Shown here in pieces: positions 50,139-58,823 of a DNA stretch of 64,000 bases. Origin of the DNA: Tianweitania aestuarii (GTDB lineage Bacteria; Pseudomonadota; Alphaproteobacteria; Rhizobiales; Rhizobiaceae); NCBI RefSeq assembly GCF_018457165.1, contig NZ_JAFMNX010000002.1:372001-436000 (forward strand), given 5' to 3'. The notes below the pieces were generated by a model. The model had not been told where the DNA came from and ran no database searches. It worked only from the letters and a program-made list of their open reading frames with translations. How positions within the stretch are numbered: position 1 is the stretch's first letter; every line of letters begins with the position of its first letter. The translations under genes and the position numbers were made by a program.

Positions 50139-50167
50139 CATATGAGCCATTGCTGCCTAATGTTCAA
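50139..50167 (-). promoter_or_regulatory. Promoter of the AbcR-like sRNA
   Basis: On the minus strand TTGAAC (50167-50162), exactly 17 bp, then CATATG (50144-50139). The -35 is good and the -10 weak, which fits an activated promoter, as expected for a LysR-type activator. Confidence 0.5.
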
Positions 50168-50422
50168 GCACCTCATTTTGCAATGCACCCATGCAGAAAG
50201 ACAATAGCGTAGCACGCCGCCATGCCGATGAGCAGAAGCCGCTGAACAAACAGGCATTTAGCCGTTCTCAGTAGAAGGGTCGGATAGCTTTGGCAGCACG
50301 TATGGCGCCCGAACAGGCACCTGCTCAATGCTGCAGCGCACAACGCGAAAGAAGCCATTCACAGACTTGCTAAACGAGAGATTAGATCGACAGGGAGAAA
50401 GCAGTAGGCCCAGCGGGAGCCC
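50168..50422. other. Gap between lsrB and the AbcR-like sRNA
   Basis: This stretch has no gene I can support. A 61-codon minus-strand frame (50173-50358), Cys/Leu-rich, has no ribosome site or family resemblance. The segment just upstream of the sRNA promoter is where a LysR protein would bind. Confidence 0.4.
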
Positions 50423-51319
50423 TCAATAGGCCCAGCTGCGTGCTTTCGACAAAAGGAAGTCGCGGAAGACATGCAGCTTCACCTGCTGCTTCATGGCATC
50501 CGGATAGGCAAAGAAGGTGTCGTAGGTCGGCACCTCGGTATCCGTCATCAGCTGAACGAGACCGGTTTCCTTGCCAACCATGTAGTCCGGCAGCATTGCG
50601 ATGCCCGCTCCACGCTGCACGGCGCGCTTGACCGAAAGGATGTCGTTGATCTGGAGCGTGGCCGGGCGACGGAAGCCTTCGGGCTTGCCGGCAGTCTCAA
50701 GCCAGTTCAGATGCGCAAGCTGGCTCGGCACCGGCTCGCCGAAGGTCACGATACGATGCTTGTCGAGATCGTCGATGCTTTCCGGCATGCCGTGCTTGGC
50801 CAGATAGTTCGGCGCGGCATAAAGATGGAAGTGCATGGTGAACAATCGGCGCTGGATCAGGTCCGGCTGCTGTGGCTGACGCAGGCGAATGGCGCAATCG
50901 GCATGGCGAAGCGTCAGATCCAGCTCTTCATTGGCCAGAATGATCTGCAGCTGAATTTCCGGATAAAGATCCAGAAACTCCTGAACGCGCTCCGTGAGCC
51001 AGGCGGCGCCAAGACCGACGGTCGTTGTCACGCGCAGGATGCCGGAAGGCTTGTCCTTTGTTTCGGTTAACTGGCTGCGGACGTTTTCGAGTTTCATCAG
51101 CACGTCATGCGCTGTCCGAAACAGGAGCTCGCCCTGCTCGGTCATGACGAGACCGCGGGCATGCCGATGGAAAAGCGGTACGCCGACATCCTGCTCGAGC
51201 GCGCTGACCTGCCGGGAGATGGCCGACTGCGACAAGCGGAGCTTTTCCGCCGCGTGGGTAAAGGATCCAGCCTCAGCGGCCGCGTGGAAAACCCGCAGCT
51301 TGTCCCAATCCAGTGCCAT
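50423..51319 (-). CDS. lsrB: LysR-family regulator LsrB/VtlR
   Basis: This 298-residue LysR-type regulator begins MALDWDKLRVFHAAAEAGSFTHAAEKLRLSQSAISRQVSALEQDVGVPLF, near-identical in pattern to Brucella VtlR and Sinorhizobium LsrB. The winged HTH (residues 1-60) is followed by a linker helix and a ligand-binding domain from about 90. Only one Cys is present (Cys142), fewer than the several Cys I associate with the redox-sensing S. meliloti LsrB. It regulates LPS, oxidative-stress and sRNA genes in relatives. It lies directly downstream of trxB on the same strand. Confidence 0.9.
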   Translation of the reverse strand: MALDWDKLRVFHAAAEAGSFTHAAEKLRLSQSAISRQVSALEQDVGVPLFHRHARGLVMTEQGELLFRTAHDVLMKLENVRSQLTETKDKPSGILRVTTTVGLGAAWLTERVQEFLDLYPEIQLQIILANEELDLTLRHADCAIRLRQPQQPDLIQRRLFTMHFHLYAAPNYLAKHGMPESIDDLDKHRIVTFGEPVPSQLAHLNWLETAGKPEGFRRPATLQINDILSVKRAVQRGAGIAMLPDYMVGKETGLVQLMTDTEVPTYDTFFAYPDAMKQQVKLHVFRDFLLSKARSWAY

Positions 51320-51357
51320 CGTTCCCCCTCGGCATCACTCCGGACGCCGTTGCAAAC

Positions 51358-52332
51358 CTACTCCGCCGCTTCGCGGTGAACTTCCAGGCCGGCCAGATAG
51401 CGTTCGGCTTCCAGCGCGGCCATGCAGCCCATGCCCGCAGCCGTTACGGCCTGGCGATAGATGTCGTCCGTCACGTCGCCGGCCGCAAACACACCCGGGA
51501 TCGACGTCGCAGTCGAATCGGGCGCGCTCCACAGATAGCCGTTCTGCTTCATCTTCAGCTTGCCTTGGAACAGTTCCGTGGCGGGAGCGTGACCGATGGC
51601 AACAAAGACGCCGTCCACCGGCATCTCCTTCACAGCGCCGGTATGCGCGTCCTTCAATCGAATACCGGTGACCGAAGGCGGCATCGGCTTCTTGGCCGGC
51701 TGGCCGACGATCTCGTCCACCACCGTGTTCCAGAGAACCGTCACATTGTCCTTCGCCATCAGGCGTTCACGCAGGATGCGCTCGGAGCGGAACTCGTTGC
51801 GACGATGCACGACCGTCACGTGGCGCGCCAGATTGGAAAGATACAGCGCTTCCTCGACCGCCGAATTGCCGCCGCCGATCACAACCACGTCCTTGTTGCG
51901 ATAAAAGAAGCCGTCGCAGGTCGCACAAGCCGAAACACCGAAGCCCATGAAGGCCGTTTCGCTGGGCAGGCCGAGCCACTTGGCCTGCGCGCCGGTGGCG
52001 ATCACCAGCGCATCACAGGTGTAGACCGTGCCGGAATCGCCCATCATGCGAAACGGACGGACATCGAGATCGACGGAAGTAATGAGGTCGTTGACCATGT
52101 CGGTGCCGACATGCTCCGCCTGCTTCATCATCTCGCCCATCAGCCAGGGACCCTGAACCGGATCGGCAAAGCCCGGATAGTTCTCGACCTCGGTGGTGAT
52201 CATCAACTGACCGCCCTGCTGCATGCCGGCAATCAGCATCGGCTTCAGCATGGCGCGAGCGGCATAGATTGCGGCCGTGTAGCCGGCCGGGCCCGAACCG
52301 ATGATCGCAACGGGTGCGTGGCGCGTGTTCAT
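51358..52332 (-). CDS. trxB: Thioredoxin-disulfide reductase
   Basis: TrxB reduces thioredoxin with NADPH and FAD. The ATG at 52332, after AAGAGG, gives 324 residues. FAD-binding GSGPAGYTAAIYAARA opens the protein (residues 12-27), the redox-active CATC is at 136-139, NADPH-binding VVIGGGNSAVEEALYL follows, and AAGDVTDDIYRQAVTAAGMG closes the FAD site. The longer frame to 52416 is not needed. It is cytosolic and divergent from lrp; it probably shares a transcript with lsrB (38-bp gap). Confidence 0.97.
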   Translation of the reverse strand: MNTRHAPVAIIGSGPAGYTAAIYAARAMLKPMLIAGMQQGGQLMITTEVENYPGFADPVQGPWLMGEMMKQAEHVGTDMVNDLITSVDLDVRPFRMMGDSGTVYTCDALVIATGAQAKWLGLPSETAFMGFGVSACATCDGFFYRNKDVVVIGGGNSAVEEALYLSNLARHVTVVHRRNEFRSERILRERLMAKDNVTVLWNTVVDEIVGQPAKKPMPPSVTGIRLKDAHTGAVKEMPVDGVFVAIGHAPATELFQGKLKMKQNGYLWSAPDSTATSIPGVFAAGDVTDDIYRQAVTAAGMGCMAALEAERYLAGLEVHREAAE

Positions 52333-52550
52333 GAAAAGCCTCTTGGTGGCCGCACAAGTCTGCGACCTTCTCAACATCTTGTCGCGAAGATAGGACTTTG
52401 CGGCTACTGCTTGCAAGGCGAGCCCGTCGGTATCCCAAGCTCATTCGCGCGCAAACGCGCTGCCAGCTAGGCGTTGGCAGAAGTTTGGTTTATGCGAGGT
52501 AAGCTGCATCCCGCGATCTTCCACCCCGTCAGAACACCATCCGAGCCGCC

Positions 52551-53042
52551 ATGACCTTGAAAGCCGATCTGGATGCCATCGACTGGAAGATCCTGCGTGA
52601 ATTGCAGGATGATGGCCGTATGACCAATGTCGAACTGTCGCGCCGCGTCGGCATCTCCGCCCCGCCCTGCTTGCGGCGCGTGAAGCGACTGGAAGATCAA
52701 GGCATCATCCGTCAGTACCGTGCGCTGCTCGACAACGCCGCGCTTGGCATGACGGTGGTTGCCTTCGCACTCGTCGGCCTTAACCGTCAGTCTGATGCCG
52801 ATCTCAAAGCCTTCTCCAAACTGGTTGAAGGCTGGCCGATCGTGCGCTCGGCCTGGATGGTGTCGGGCGAATCGGACTTCTTCCTGCATTGCGTCGCGGC
52901 CGATCTCGCGACCTTCCAGAGCTTCGTGATCGAGGTTCTGACCTCCGCGCCGAATGTCGATACGGTGCGAACCGCGCTCACCATTCGCCAGGTCAAGGAT
53001 GAGGGCCGCGTCGCGATCGACCAAGCCATGCAGGACTTCTAG
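52551..53042 (+). CDS. lrp: Lrp/AsnC family transcriptional regulator
   Basis: This 163-residue protein has the AsnC-type N-terminal HTH (LDAIDWKILRELQDDGRMTNVELSRRVGISAPPCLRRVKRLEDQGII, residues 8-55) and the C-terminal RAM ligand-sensing domain (about 70-150). In S. meliloti the lrp gene lies at the end of the lps core cluster, as here. It diverges from trxB, and its end overlaps the convergent glycosyltransferase stop by four bases (53039-53042). Confidence 0.92.
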   Translation: MTLKADLDAIDWKILRELQDDGRMTNVELSRRVGISAPPCLRRVKRLEDQGIIRQYRALLDNAALGMTVVAFALVGLNRQSDADLKAFSKLVEGWPIVRSAWMVSGESDFFLHCVAADLATFQSFVIEVLTSAPNVDTVRTALTIRQVKDEGRVAIDQAMQDF

Positions 53043-53983
53043 ACCAGCAGATCCCGGACGCGCTGGCGAAAGCCGGCATCAATCGCCTCGTAGCGCCGAC
53101 GAGCAGCCTCGCCCAACGAGCGCTTTTCGGCATCAGGCATCGCGATGATGCGCTCGATCGCAGCTTCAAGCGCGGTCGGATCGACATAGAAATTCGTGCC
53201 GAGATGACGCGGTTCACTGCGTTGATAGGGCACGAGCACGCCGCAGCTGGCATCGACATGCTCGTTCATCGGCGGCGCATCCGTGGTAACCACCACAGCC
53301 CCCACCGAAAGCCCCTCGATGAGATGATGCCCCCAGCCTTCGGCGCGCGACGGGCAAAGATGAACGCCACATCCGTTCTGCAGCACCTGCAAGGCCTTGT
53401 CGTCCATATAGCCGGAGATGAGGGTCACGTTCCTCGGCACGCCACCCGCTACATTCGCCTGCTTCTGAACGAGGTACAGTTCAGGCCATTCCGGGTGTTT
53501 TGCCCAGAGCGCAAGCACATCTTCCGTGCCTTTCAGCGTGCTGCCACCGGCCAGGTGAAAGAAGCGGCTGAAATCTTTTTCGACACCGGACATCCGGCGA
53601 TCCGGTGAGGAAAAGCCGAGATAGCTGGTCGCCACGCCCTGCGCGCTGAACACCGCTTCGCCATGCCGTGTTTTCGCCAGCACCCGGCTTACCTGCCGCA
53701 GCCGTCCAACCTGGCGATGCGGGAAGCGCTCTTGATTGGGCACCAGCAAGGTTTCTTCCGAGGCAGCCCCGAACCAGCCGGGAAAGGCGCGTTCCAGATG
53801 GATGATCCGCTTGGCGCGCTTGGTACGCAGCAAACGCTGCCACCAGCTGCGTTGCTTGATTGTGGCGTATTCAGCCTGCCCGCCGGCTTGCTTGATCGCG
53901 TCCTGCAGGATTTCGGCGTCGCGGGTCAGACCATAGCTGTTCGATTTGCCGAGGATCAGCGTGGAAGGCAGGTTCTCACTCAC
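53039..53983 (-). CDS. LPS core glycosyltransferase (LpsE-like)
   Basis: I start this at the GTG 53983, which overlaps the TGA of the upstream gene (GTGA, 53980-53983) and gives 314 residues; a GTG at 54001 is an alternative. The C-terminal half is a GT-B retaining glycosyltransferase: VLQNGCGVHLCPSRAEGWGHHLIEGLSVGAVVVTTDAPPMNEH with the E-x7-E region, after FFHLAGGSTLKGTEDVLAL. The N-terminal half is short and divergent. By position it corresponds to lpsE in the S. meliloti lpsB-E-D-C cluster, with lpsD and lpsC missing here. It acts on the cytoplasmic face during LPS core assembly. Confidence 0.75.
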   Translation of the reverse strand: MSENLPSTLILGKSNSYGLTRDAEILQDAIKQAGGQAEYATIKQRSWWQRLLRTKRAKRIIHLERAFPGWFGAASEETLLVPNQERFPHRQVGRLRQVSRVLAKTRHGEAVFSAQGVATSYLGFSSPDRRMSGVEKDFSRFFHLAGGSTLKGTEDVLALWAKHPEWPELYLVQKQANVAGGVPRNVTLISGYMDDKALQVLQNGCGVHLCPSRAEGWGHHLIEGLSVGAVVVTTDAPPMNEHVDASCGVLVPYQRSEPRHLGTNFYVDPTALEAAIERIIAMPDAEKRSLGEAARRRYEAIDAGFRQRVRDLLV

Positions 53984-55074
53984 GATGGCGCACCCCGCCA
54001 CAGCCGCTCGTAAACGCCCTGGATCGCATCCGCCTCGCCGTCGAGCGGGAATGTCGCGCGCACATGCGCCAGCGCCTTCGATCCGTGAGCATCCGCCAGT
54101 GCAGGCTCGTCGAGATAGATCTGGATCGCGCGCTGCAAGGCGGCGCCATCGCCGGCCGGCGCCACGGCACCGGTCTCGCCGGGAACGATCATCTCGGCAT
54201 AAGCACCGGCATCGCTCGCCACCACGGCAGCACCCGAAGCCATGGCTTCAAGCGGCGTCAAACCGAAGCCTTCATTGCGCGAGGGCGCGACATACAAGGA
54301 AACGCGCTGATACCAGAGCTTGATGTCCGGCACCTCGCCAAGAAAGCGGATGCGCTCGCTCAAGCCCGCAGCCGCAATCTGCGCCTTCAACCCCTCGGCG
54401 AAAGCGCGATTGTCGTCCGTCACCCGTCCGGTGATCACCGCCGTCCAGCCGGGACGGCTCGGCAGCAGCGCGATCATTGCGGCCACGAACAGGTCGGTGC
54501 CCTTCTGCTCGCGAACCCGTCCGAAGCAGCCGATCAGCCGCTGCCCGGCAAAGCCTGCCTCGGCAACGGCAGCGTCACGATCGGCCGCCGGCACAAAGGC
54601 GGCAAGGTCGACGCCGTGCCGGATCACCGTATGCGGCACATGAAGAAAGCTGCCGGACCGGGCGCTGGTTGCGATCACCGCATCCATGCGGCGGATCAGC
54701 CATTTGGTGAAGGGCTTGTGGTCGCGCTGGGCGGCCGAGGTGAAAACGAGCTTCACCGGCGCGCGCAAAACATCGCGCAGAAGGATGCCCCCGATCATCT
54801 CGACGTTGCGCCGGGCATGCCAGATGCGAAAAGGCCGCCCCTGCGGCCGCTTCAGGAGCCCGAAGACCTGGCTCCGCCGCATGCATGGCACGAAGTCGGG
54901 CAGGCCGGCGCCCAGACTTGCGATCGGGAAGCGTTGCGCCTGCAAAGGCAGAAGCTGGATGATCGTGCTGGTGACGCCCGACAGCCGCTTCTTGAAGTTG
55001 GGCGCCACAACAAGAAGGCGCGCGACATCAACGTCACGCGCCTTTTGAAGATGAATATGCCTGGTGTCAGCCAA
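53980..55074 (-). CDS. lpsB: LPS core mannosyltransferase (LpsB/LpcC-like, GT4)
   Basis: I propose a TTG start at 55074-55072, overlapping the greA stop; the ATG at 55119 would add 15 residues but its GAGGTGA is too close. The protein (about 364 residues) opens with [27 protein letters not shown], the signature I associate with rhizobial LpsB/LpcC, which adds mannose to the inner core. GT4 blocks follow: [57 protein letters not shown]. Its position next to greA supports the call. Confidence 0.82.
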   Translation of the reverse strand: MADTRHIHLQKARDVDVARLLVVAPNFKKRLSGVTSTIIQLLPLQAQRFPIASLGAGLPDFVPCMRRSQVFGLLKRPQGRPFRIWHARRNVEMIGGILLRDVLRAPVKLVFTSAAQRDHKPFTKWLIRRMDAVIATSARSGSFLHVPHTVIRHGVDLAAFVPAADRDAAVAEAGFAGQRLIGCFGRVREQKGTDLFVAAMIALLPSRPGWTAVITGRVTDDNRAFAEGLKAQIAAAGLSERIRFLGEVPDIKLWYQRVSLYVAPSRNEGFGLTPLEAMASGAAVVASDAGAYAEMIVPGETGAVAPAGDGAALQRAIQIYLDEPALADAHGSKALAHVRATFPLDGEADAIQGVYERLWRGAPS

Positions 55075-55540
55075 AGCGAACGTCGGTGACCTCGTAGCCC
55101 CGTGCGCCGCCCGGAGCATTCACCTCGATCGTGTCACCGAGCTTCTTGCCGATCAGCGCACGCGCGATAGGCGAAGAAATCGAGATGCGGCCGAGCTTTA
55201 CATCGGCTTCCTGGTCGCCGACGATCTGGTAGGTCTTCTTTTCTTCCGTGTCCTCGTCAACGAGTTCCACGGTCGCGCCGAACTTCACCGTGTCGCCCGT
55301 CAGCTTGGACACGTCGATGACCTCAGCGCGCGCGATCAGGTCTTCCAGCTCGTTCACGCGGCCCTCGTTCAGGCTCTGCGCTTCCTTGGCCGAATGATAT
55401 TCGGCGTTTTCCGAAAGATCGCCATGCGCACGGGCTTCCGAGATCGCCTCGATGATACGCGGCCGCTCGTCCTGCTGCCGCCAGCGCAGCTCTTCCTTGA
55501 GCGCTTCGAAGCCGCCCCCGGTCATCGGAACCTTGTTCAT
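55067..55540 (-). CDS. greA: Transcription elongation factor GreA
   Basis: GreA rescues backtracked RNA polymerase by stimulating transcript cleavage. The ATG at 55540 gives 157 residues, the normal length. The N-terminal coiled coil carries the tip acidic pair in [18 protein letters not shown], and the C-terminal domain has [20 protein letters not shown]. The gene heads the transcript into the LPS glycosyltransferases, and its stop overlaps the next start. Confidence 0.96.
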   Translation of the reverse strand: MNKVPMTGGGFEALKEELRWRQQDERPRIIEAISEARAHGDLSENAEYHSAKEAQSLNEGRVNELEDLIARAEVIDVSKLTGDTVKFGATVELVDEDTEEKKTYQIVGDQEADVKLGRISISSPIARALIGKKLGDTIEVNAPGGARGYEVTDVRFG

Positions 55541-55791
55541 CTCCAAAACCCTCCATACTCCGTGTTTTGTGTCCAACACGGTACTCGAAGCCTAAAATGA
55601 AAACGGCCCGATAGCACCATGGCTAGCGGACCCGCAGAATAGCGTTCTTAAACCTAATATAACCATCTGCCGGCCGGTTTCCACGTCTATTTGTGTGACG
55701 CGACAAACAGCCGGCTATCCGTGTGCTGGCAATACGAGGATTCTGCTCTGGCTCCTTCACGGCCATGATGGAATAGGGTAGCGCGGCGGCC

Positions 55792-56688
55792 ATGACCCGC
55801 GTTCAAGCCAATCTCCTTCTTCTCCTCGCCGGTGCCATCTGGGGCATGGGCTTCGTTGCGCAGGCAACGGCGATGGACACGATCGGCCCGCTGCTCTTCG
55901 TGGGTCTGCGTTTCCTTGTAGCCACGCTTTGCGTTTTGCCTTTCGTCCTGCGCGAAAGTTCGAAAGCCGCCTTGCCGCTGAAGCGTACGCAGTGGCTTGC
56001 CTTTGTTTGGGTCGGCTTGATGCTGTTTGGCGCCATTACCGCGCAGCAGTTCGGGCTGCTCACCACCAGCGTGACGAACTCCGGCTTTCTGACCGGGCTC
56101 TACGTCGTGCTGACACCCATCCTCGGCGTGGTTCTGTTTCGCCAATTCCCGCATGTGGTGGTGTGGCCGGCAGCGCTTTGCGCTTTGACTGGCATATTCC
56201 TCCTGTCGGGTGGAACCTTGACCGGGCTTTCCACCGGCGACTGGCTGACGATCATCGGCGCCGCCTTCTGCTCGCTTCAGGTGATCTTCATTGCCCGCAG
56301 CGCTGCGCAAACCGGCCGCCCGATCACGTTGGCTGCAACGCAGTTTGCCGTGTGCGGAATCATCGGCACATCAGCTGCCCTTGTCTTCGAACCCATCTCA
56401 GTTCAAGCAATCAACGGCGCGGCCAAGGAGATCCTGTATGCCGGTATCTTCTCCGGCGGCCTTGCGTTCACCCTTCAGGTCGTCGGTCAGCGCTATACGA
56501 CGGCGTCCCAGGCCGCCATTTTCCTGTCGTCCGAAGCCGTCTTCGCAGCCTTGTTCGGCGCGATCTTCCTGCATGAGCGCTTGCCCTCCGCAGCCCTTGG
56601 AGGATGCGCCTTGATCCTCGCTTCGATGCTGGTTGTGGAGATCGTGCCGGCAGTGTGGAGGCGAAAGGCTGCGCGCCTGACACCGTGA
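55792..56688 (+). CDS. DMT superfamily (EamA) transporter
   Basis: This 298-residue inner-membrane protein has ten hydrophobic segments and two EamA repeats. The first starts with LLLLLAGAIWGMGFVAQ; the second contains FSGGLAFTLQVVGQRYTTASQAAIFLSSEAVFAALFGAIFLHERL, the conserved end of DMT exporters. Substrates of this family are usually amino acids or metabolites and cannot be read from sequence. The downstream extensin-like gene is 53 bp away. Confidence 0.9.
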   Translation: MTRVQANLLLLLAGAIWGMGFVAQATAMDTIGPLLFVGLRFLVATLCVLPFVLRESSKAALPLKRTQWLAFVWVGLMLFGAITAQQFGLLTTSVTNSGFLTGLYVVLTPILGVVLFRQFPHVVVWPAALCALTGIFLLSGGTLTGLSTGDWLTIIGAAFCSLQVIFIARSAAQTGRPITLAATQFAVCGIIGTSAALVFEPISVQAINGAAKEILYAGIFSGGLAFTLQVVGQRYTTASQAAIFLSSEAVFAALFGAIFLHERLPSAALGGCALILASMLVVEIVPAVWRRKAARLTP

Positions 56689-56741
56689 AGGCGGTGCGGC
56701 ATGCCCGTTGCCGCAGCTTCACGATGCACCATCTAGGTGCA

Positions 56742-57782
56742 ATGACATCATCTCTGCGGAACAACCTTCGCACTGCCATCCTGTTCGGCGTGGTTATGGC
56801 TGCCATGCCAAGCTTCGGTTTTGCTCAGACGCAGGATGAGCAGCCCGAGCTGCCGCGTACCATGCAGGCGCCGCAAGCCAATCCGGAAGAAGAACCGCCT
56901 TCGCAAACCGAACCGGCCGAGCAGCCGTCCTCCCCAAAGACCGAACAAGACCAGGAACTTCCCGCAAGCCCGCCCAAGCCGCAGGCCAATCCGGAAGAAC
57001 CGGCAGCCGCGTCAGAAGACAAGGATGTGCCCGGCGAACCGCGCTCCAGCGACGAACCGGAACAACCACAAGCGCTGCCCGCTGCGCCACCAGAGCCGGA
57101 GACCCGGCCGGAAGATGCGCCGAAAACCGAAAAGCCGGACGATACCGCAAAGAAGGAAGAAGACGCCCCGGCCCAGAAGCGCGCCAACGGTCCACGACCG
57201 GAACAAGGCCCGCCTTTGCCGAAATCCCTCGTCGGCGCCGAACCTGAAAGTGAACGCGCCTGCCGCGCAGAACTGAAGACTCTCGGCGTCGTGTTCGAAG
57301 ATCGCGGACCTGAGAGCGACGAAAATGGCTGCTCCATGCCCTACCCCGTTTCCGTCTCCAACTTCGGTGGCGGAATCAAGGTCGAGCCTGCTGTGGTGGC
57401 GAACTGTGCCGTGTCGCTGACCATGGCCAAGTTCCTGCAAACAAAGGTCAGGGAAGCCGCGAAGAAGCACCTTAAGACAGACGTCACGGCGATGGCGAAC
57501 GGATCGGGCTATGTTTGCCGGCCGCGGCATGGAACGCAGAAACTATCCGAACATGCACTCGGCAACGCCATCGACATCATGAGCTTTACCTTCGCCGACG
57601 GCCGCTCGGTCGTGGTGGAGAAAACCACCGACAAGGCCGAAGCCGACTTCCTTGCCGAAGTTCGCGCCGCAGCCTGCGGCCCGTTCACCACCGTTCTGGG
57701 ACCGGGATCGGACGCCGATCACGCCAACCATTTCCACCTTGATCTGGCCGATCGAAAACCCGGCGTGACCTTCTGCCAATAA
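56742..57782 (+). CDS. Extensin-like family protein with Pro/Glu-rich linker (M15-related)
   Basis: The ATG at 56742 (alternative 56724) gives 346 residues with a Sec signal (ILFGVVMAAMPSFGFA-Q). Residues about 30-165 are Pro/Glu/Lys-rich and low-complexity. The C-terminal domain (about 165-346) is the extensin-like C domain (PF06904): four Cys, SEHALGNAIDIM and DADHANHFHLDLA. The H-x6-D and H-x-H pattern is that of M15 D,D-peptidases, so a periplasmic peptidoglycan peptidase role is plausible but unproven. A paralogue follows directly downstream. Confidence 0.82.
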   Translation: MTSSLRNNLRTAILFGVVMAAMPSFGFAQTQDEQPELPRTMQAPQANPEEEPPSQTEPAEQPSSPKTEQDQELPASPPKPQANPEEPAAASEDKDVPGEPRSSDEPEQPQALPAAPPEPETRPEDAPKTEKPDDTAKKEEDAPAQKRANGPRPEQGPPLPKSLVGAEPESERACRAELKTLGVVFEDRGPESDENGCSMPYPVSVSNFGGGIKVEPAVVANCAVSLTMAKFLQTKVREAAKKHLKTDVTAMANGSGYVCRPRHGTQKLSEHALGNAIDIMSFTFADGRSVVVEKTTDKAEADFLAEVRAAACGPFTTVLGPGSDADHANHFHLDLADRKPGVTFCQ

Positions 57783-57787
57783 GCAAC

Positions 57788-57819
57788 ATTGATTCAAACT
57801 TTCAACATAGTGAATCAAT
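57788..57819. repeat. AT-rich inverted repeat between the two extensin-like genes
   Basis: A 9-bp perfect inverted repeat ATTGATTCA / TGAATCAAT is separated by 14 bp. No T run follows, and it is AT-rich in a GC-rich region. It may be a weak mRNA hairpin or an operator for the second gene. Confidence 0.5.
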
Positions 57820-57952
57820 GGTTGCGATCCAACTGCTAAGTGTTTGATCTGAATACGATTGCCTCATTTCGGACACAGCCCTGAAGATCGATCCTGAGGC
57901 TTCCTTTACCCTTCGCTCATAGTCTCGGAACCCTCTTGCCAAGGGAAATCCG

Positions 57953-58729
57953 ATGCCTGCCCGCCCCCTGAACCGCTCGCGCGCCTCGGCCGTCATGCGC
58001 CATGCAACACTGCTCACGGCAGCCTTTGCTCTGCTCGGGCTTTCCGCCTGCGGCAATCGCAGCGACACGAGCAGCGCCAGCACCAAAGCGACCGGCTTGC
58101 AGCGCCTCGTTCCGTCGAACCCGATGATGGTCGGTTATCCCCGCCTGAGCTTGCCGATGTCGAGCGCCGGCGCAGCTGGCATGCCGTCCGATGAAGTCGC
58201 GTGCCGGCGTGCCTTGAAGCGCATAGGCGCGACCTATCAGGATCTTGCCCCGATCAATGATGGCGGCTCCTGCCGCATCGATTACCCGATCAAGCTGATG
58301 GGCTTTTCCGGCAATATCGCCATGAAGCCAGCCGCAACGCTGTCGTGCGACATGGCTCTGGCCTTCGCCACCTGGACCAAGAAGGAGCTCGCACCCAGCG
58401 CCCGCTCGCGCTACTGGTCGGGCGTCAAGACGATCCACCAGGGATCGAGCTATTCCTGCCGCCGTATCGCGGGCACCACGGTTGCATCCGAACATTCCAA
58501 GGGCAACGCGCTCGATGTGATGCGTATCGAGCTGAAGAACGGCCGTGACATCAAGGTGCAGAAGCAGGGCCTGTTCGCCTTCCGTGCTCGCGGCCTCCTC
58601 AATACGGTGCGTGCTGATGGCTGCTCCTACTTCACCACCGTCCTCGGACCCGGCTACAATGCCGATCATGCCGACCATTTCCACTTCGACATCAAGAAGC
58701 GCAGGAACGGCTATCGCGCTTGCCGCTAA
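57953..58729 (+). CDS. Extensin-like family lipoprotein (M15-related)
   Basis: This 258-residue lipoprotein precursor has lipobox LSAC (Cys33). The domain carries Cys pairs, SCRRIAGTTVASEHSKGNALDVM and GYNADHADHFHFDI, the same zinc-type pattern as its upstream neighbour, without the long linker. It is therefore a membrane-anchored paralogue. ATG 57953 follows AAGGGA. The two were probably produced by tandem duplication; the identity is low outside the metal motifs. Confidence 0.83.
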   Translation: MPARPLNRSRASAVMRHATLLTAAFALLGLSACGNRSDTSSASTKATGLQRLVPSNPMMVGYPRLSLPMSSAGAAGMPSDEVACRRALKRIGATYQDLAPINDGGSCRIDYPIKLMGFSGNIAMKPAATLSCDMALAFATWTKKELAPSARSRYWSGVKTIHQGSSYSCRRIAGTTVASEHSKGNALDVMRIELKNGRDIKVQKQGLFAFRARGLLNTVRADGCSYFTTVLGPGYNADHADHFHFDIKKRRNGYRACR

Positions 58730-58823
58730 TGGCCTGTGGAAGATTGGAAACCATCGGACTGCGAAACAGTTCTTGCAGGATTCCCACTTCGCATCGCAGC
58801 AGGTGTGGTGGTAAGGAACCTGC

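Noticed and set aside
50173-50358. 61-codon Cys/Leu-rich minus-strand frame between lsrB and the sRNA
   Set aside because: No ribosome site or family resemblance; the gap is better explained by regulatory sequence.
53039-55540. Novel exopolysaccharide operon
   Set aside because: The two glycosyltransferases sit beside greA and lrp exactly as in known rhizobial LPS-core loci, so a standard LPS role is more likely.
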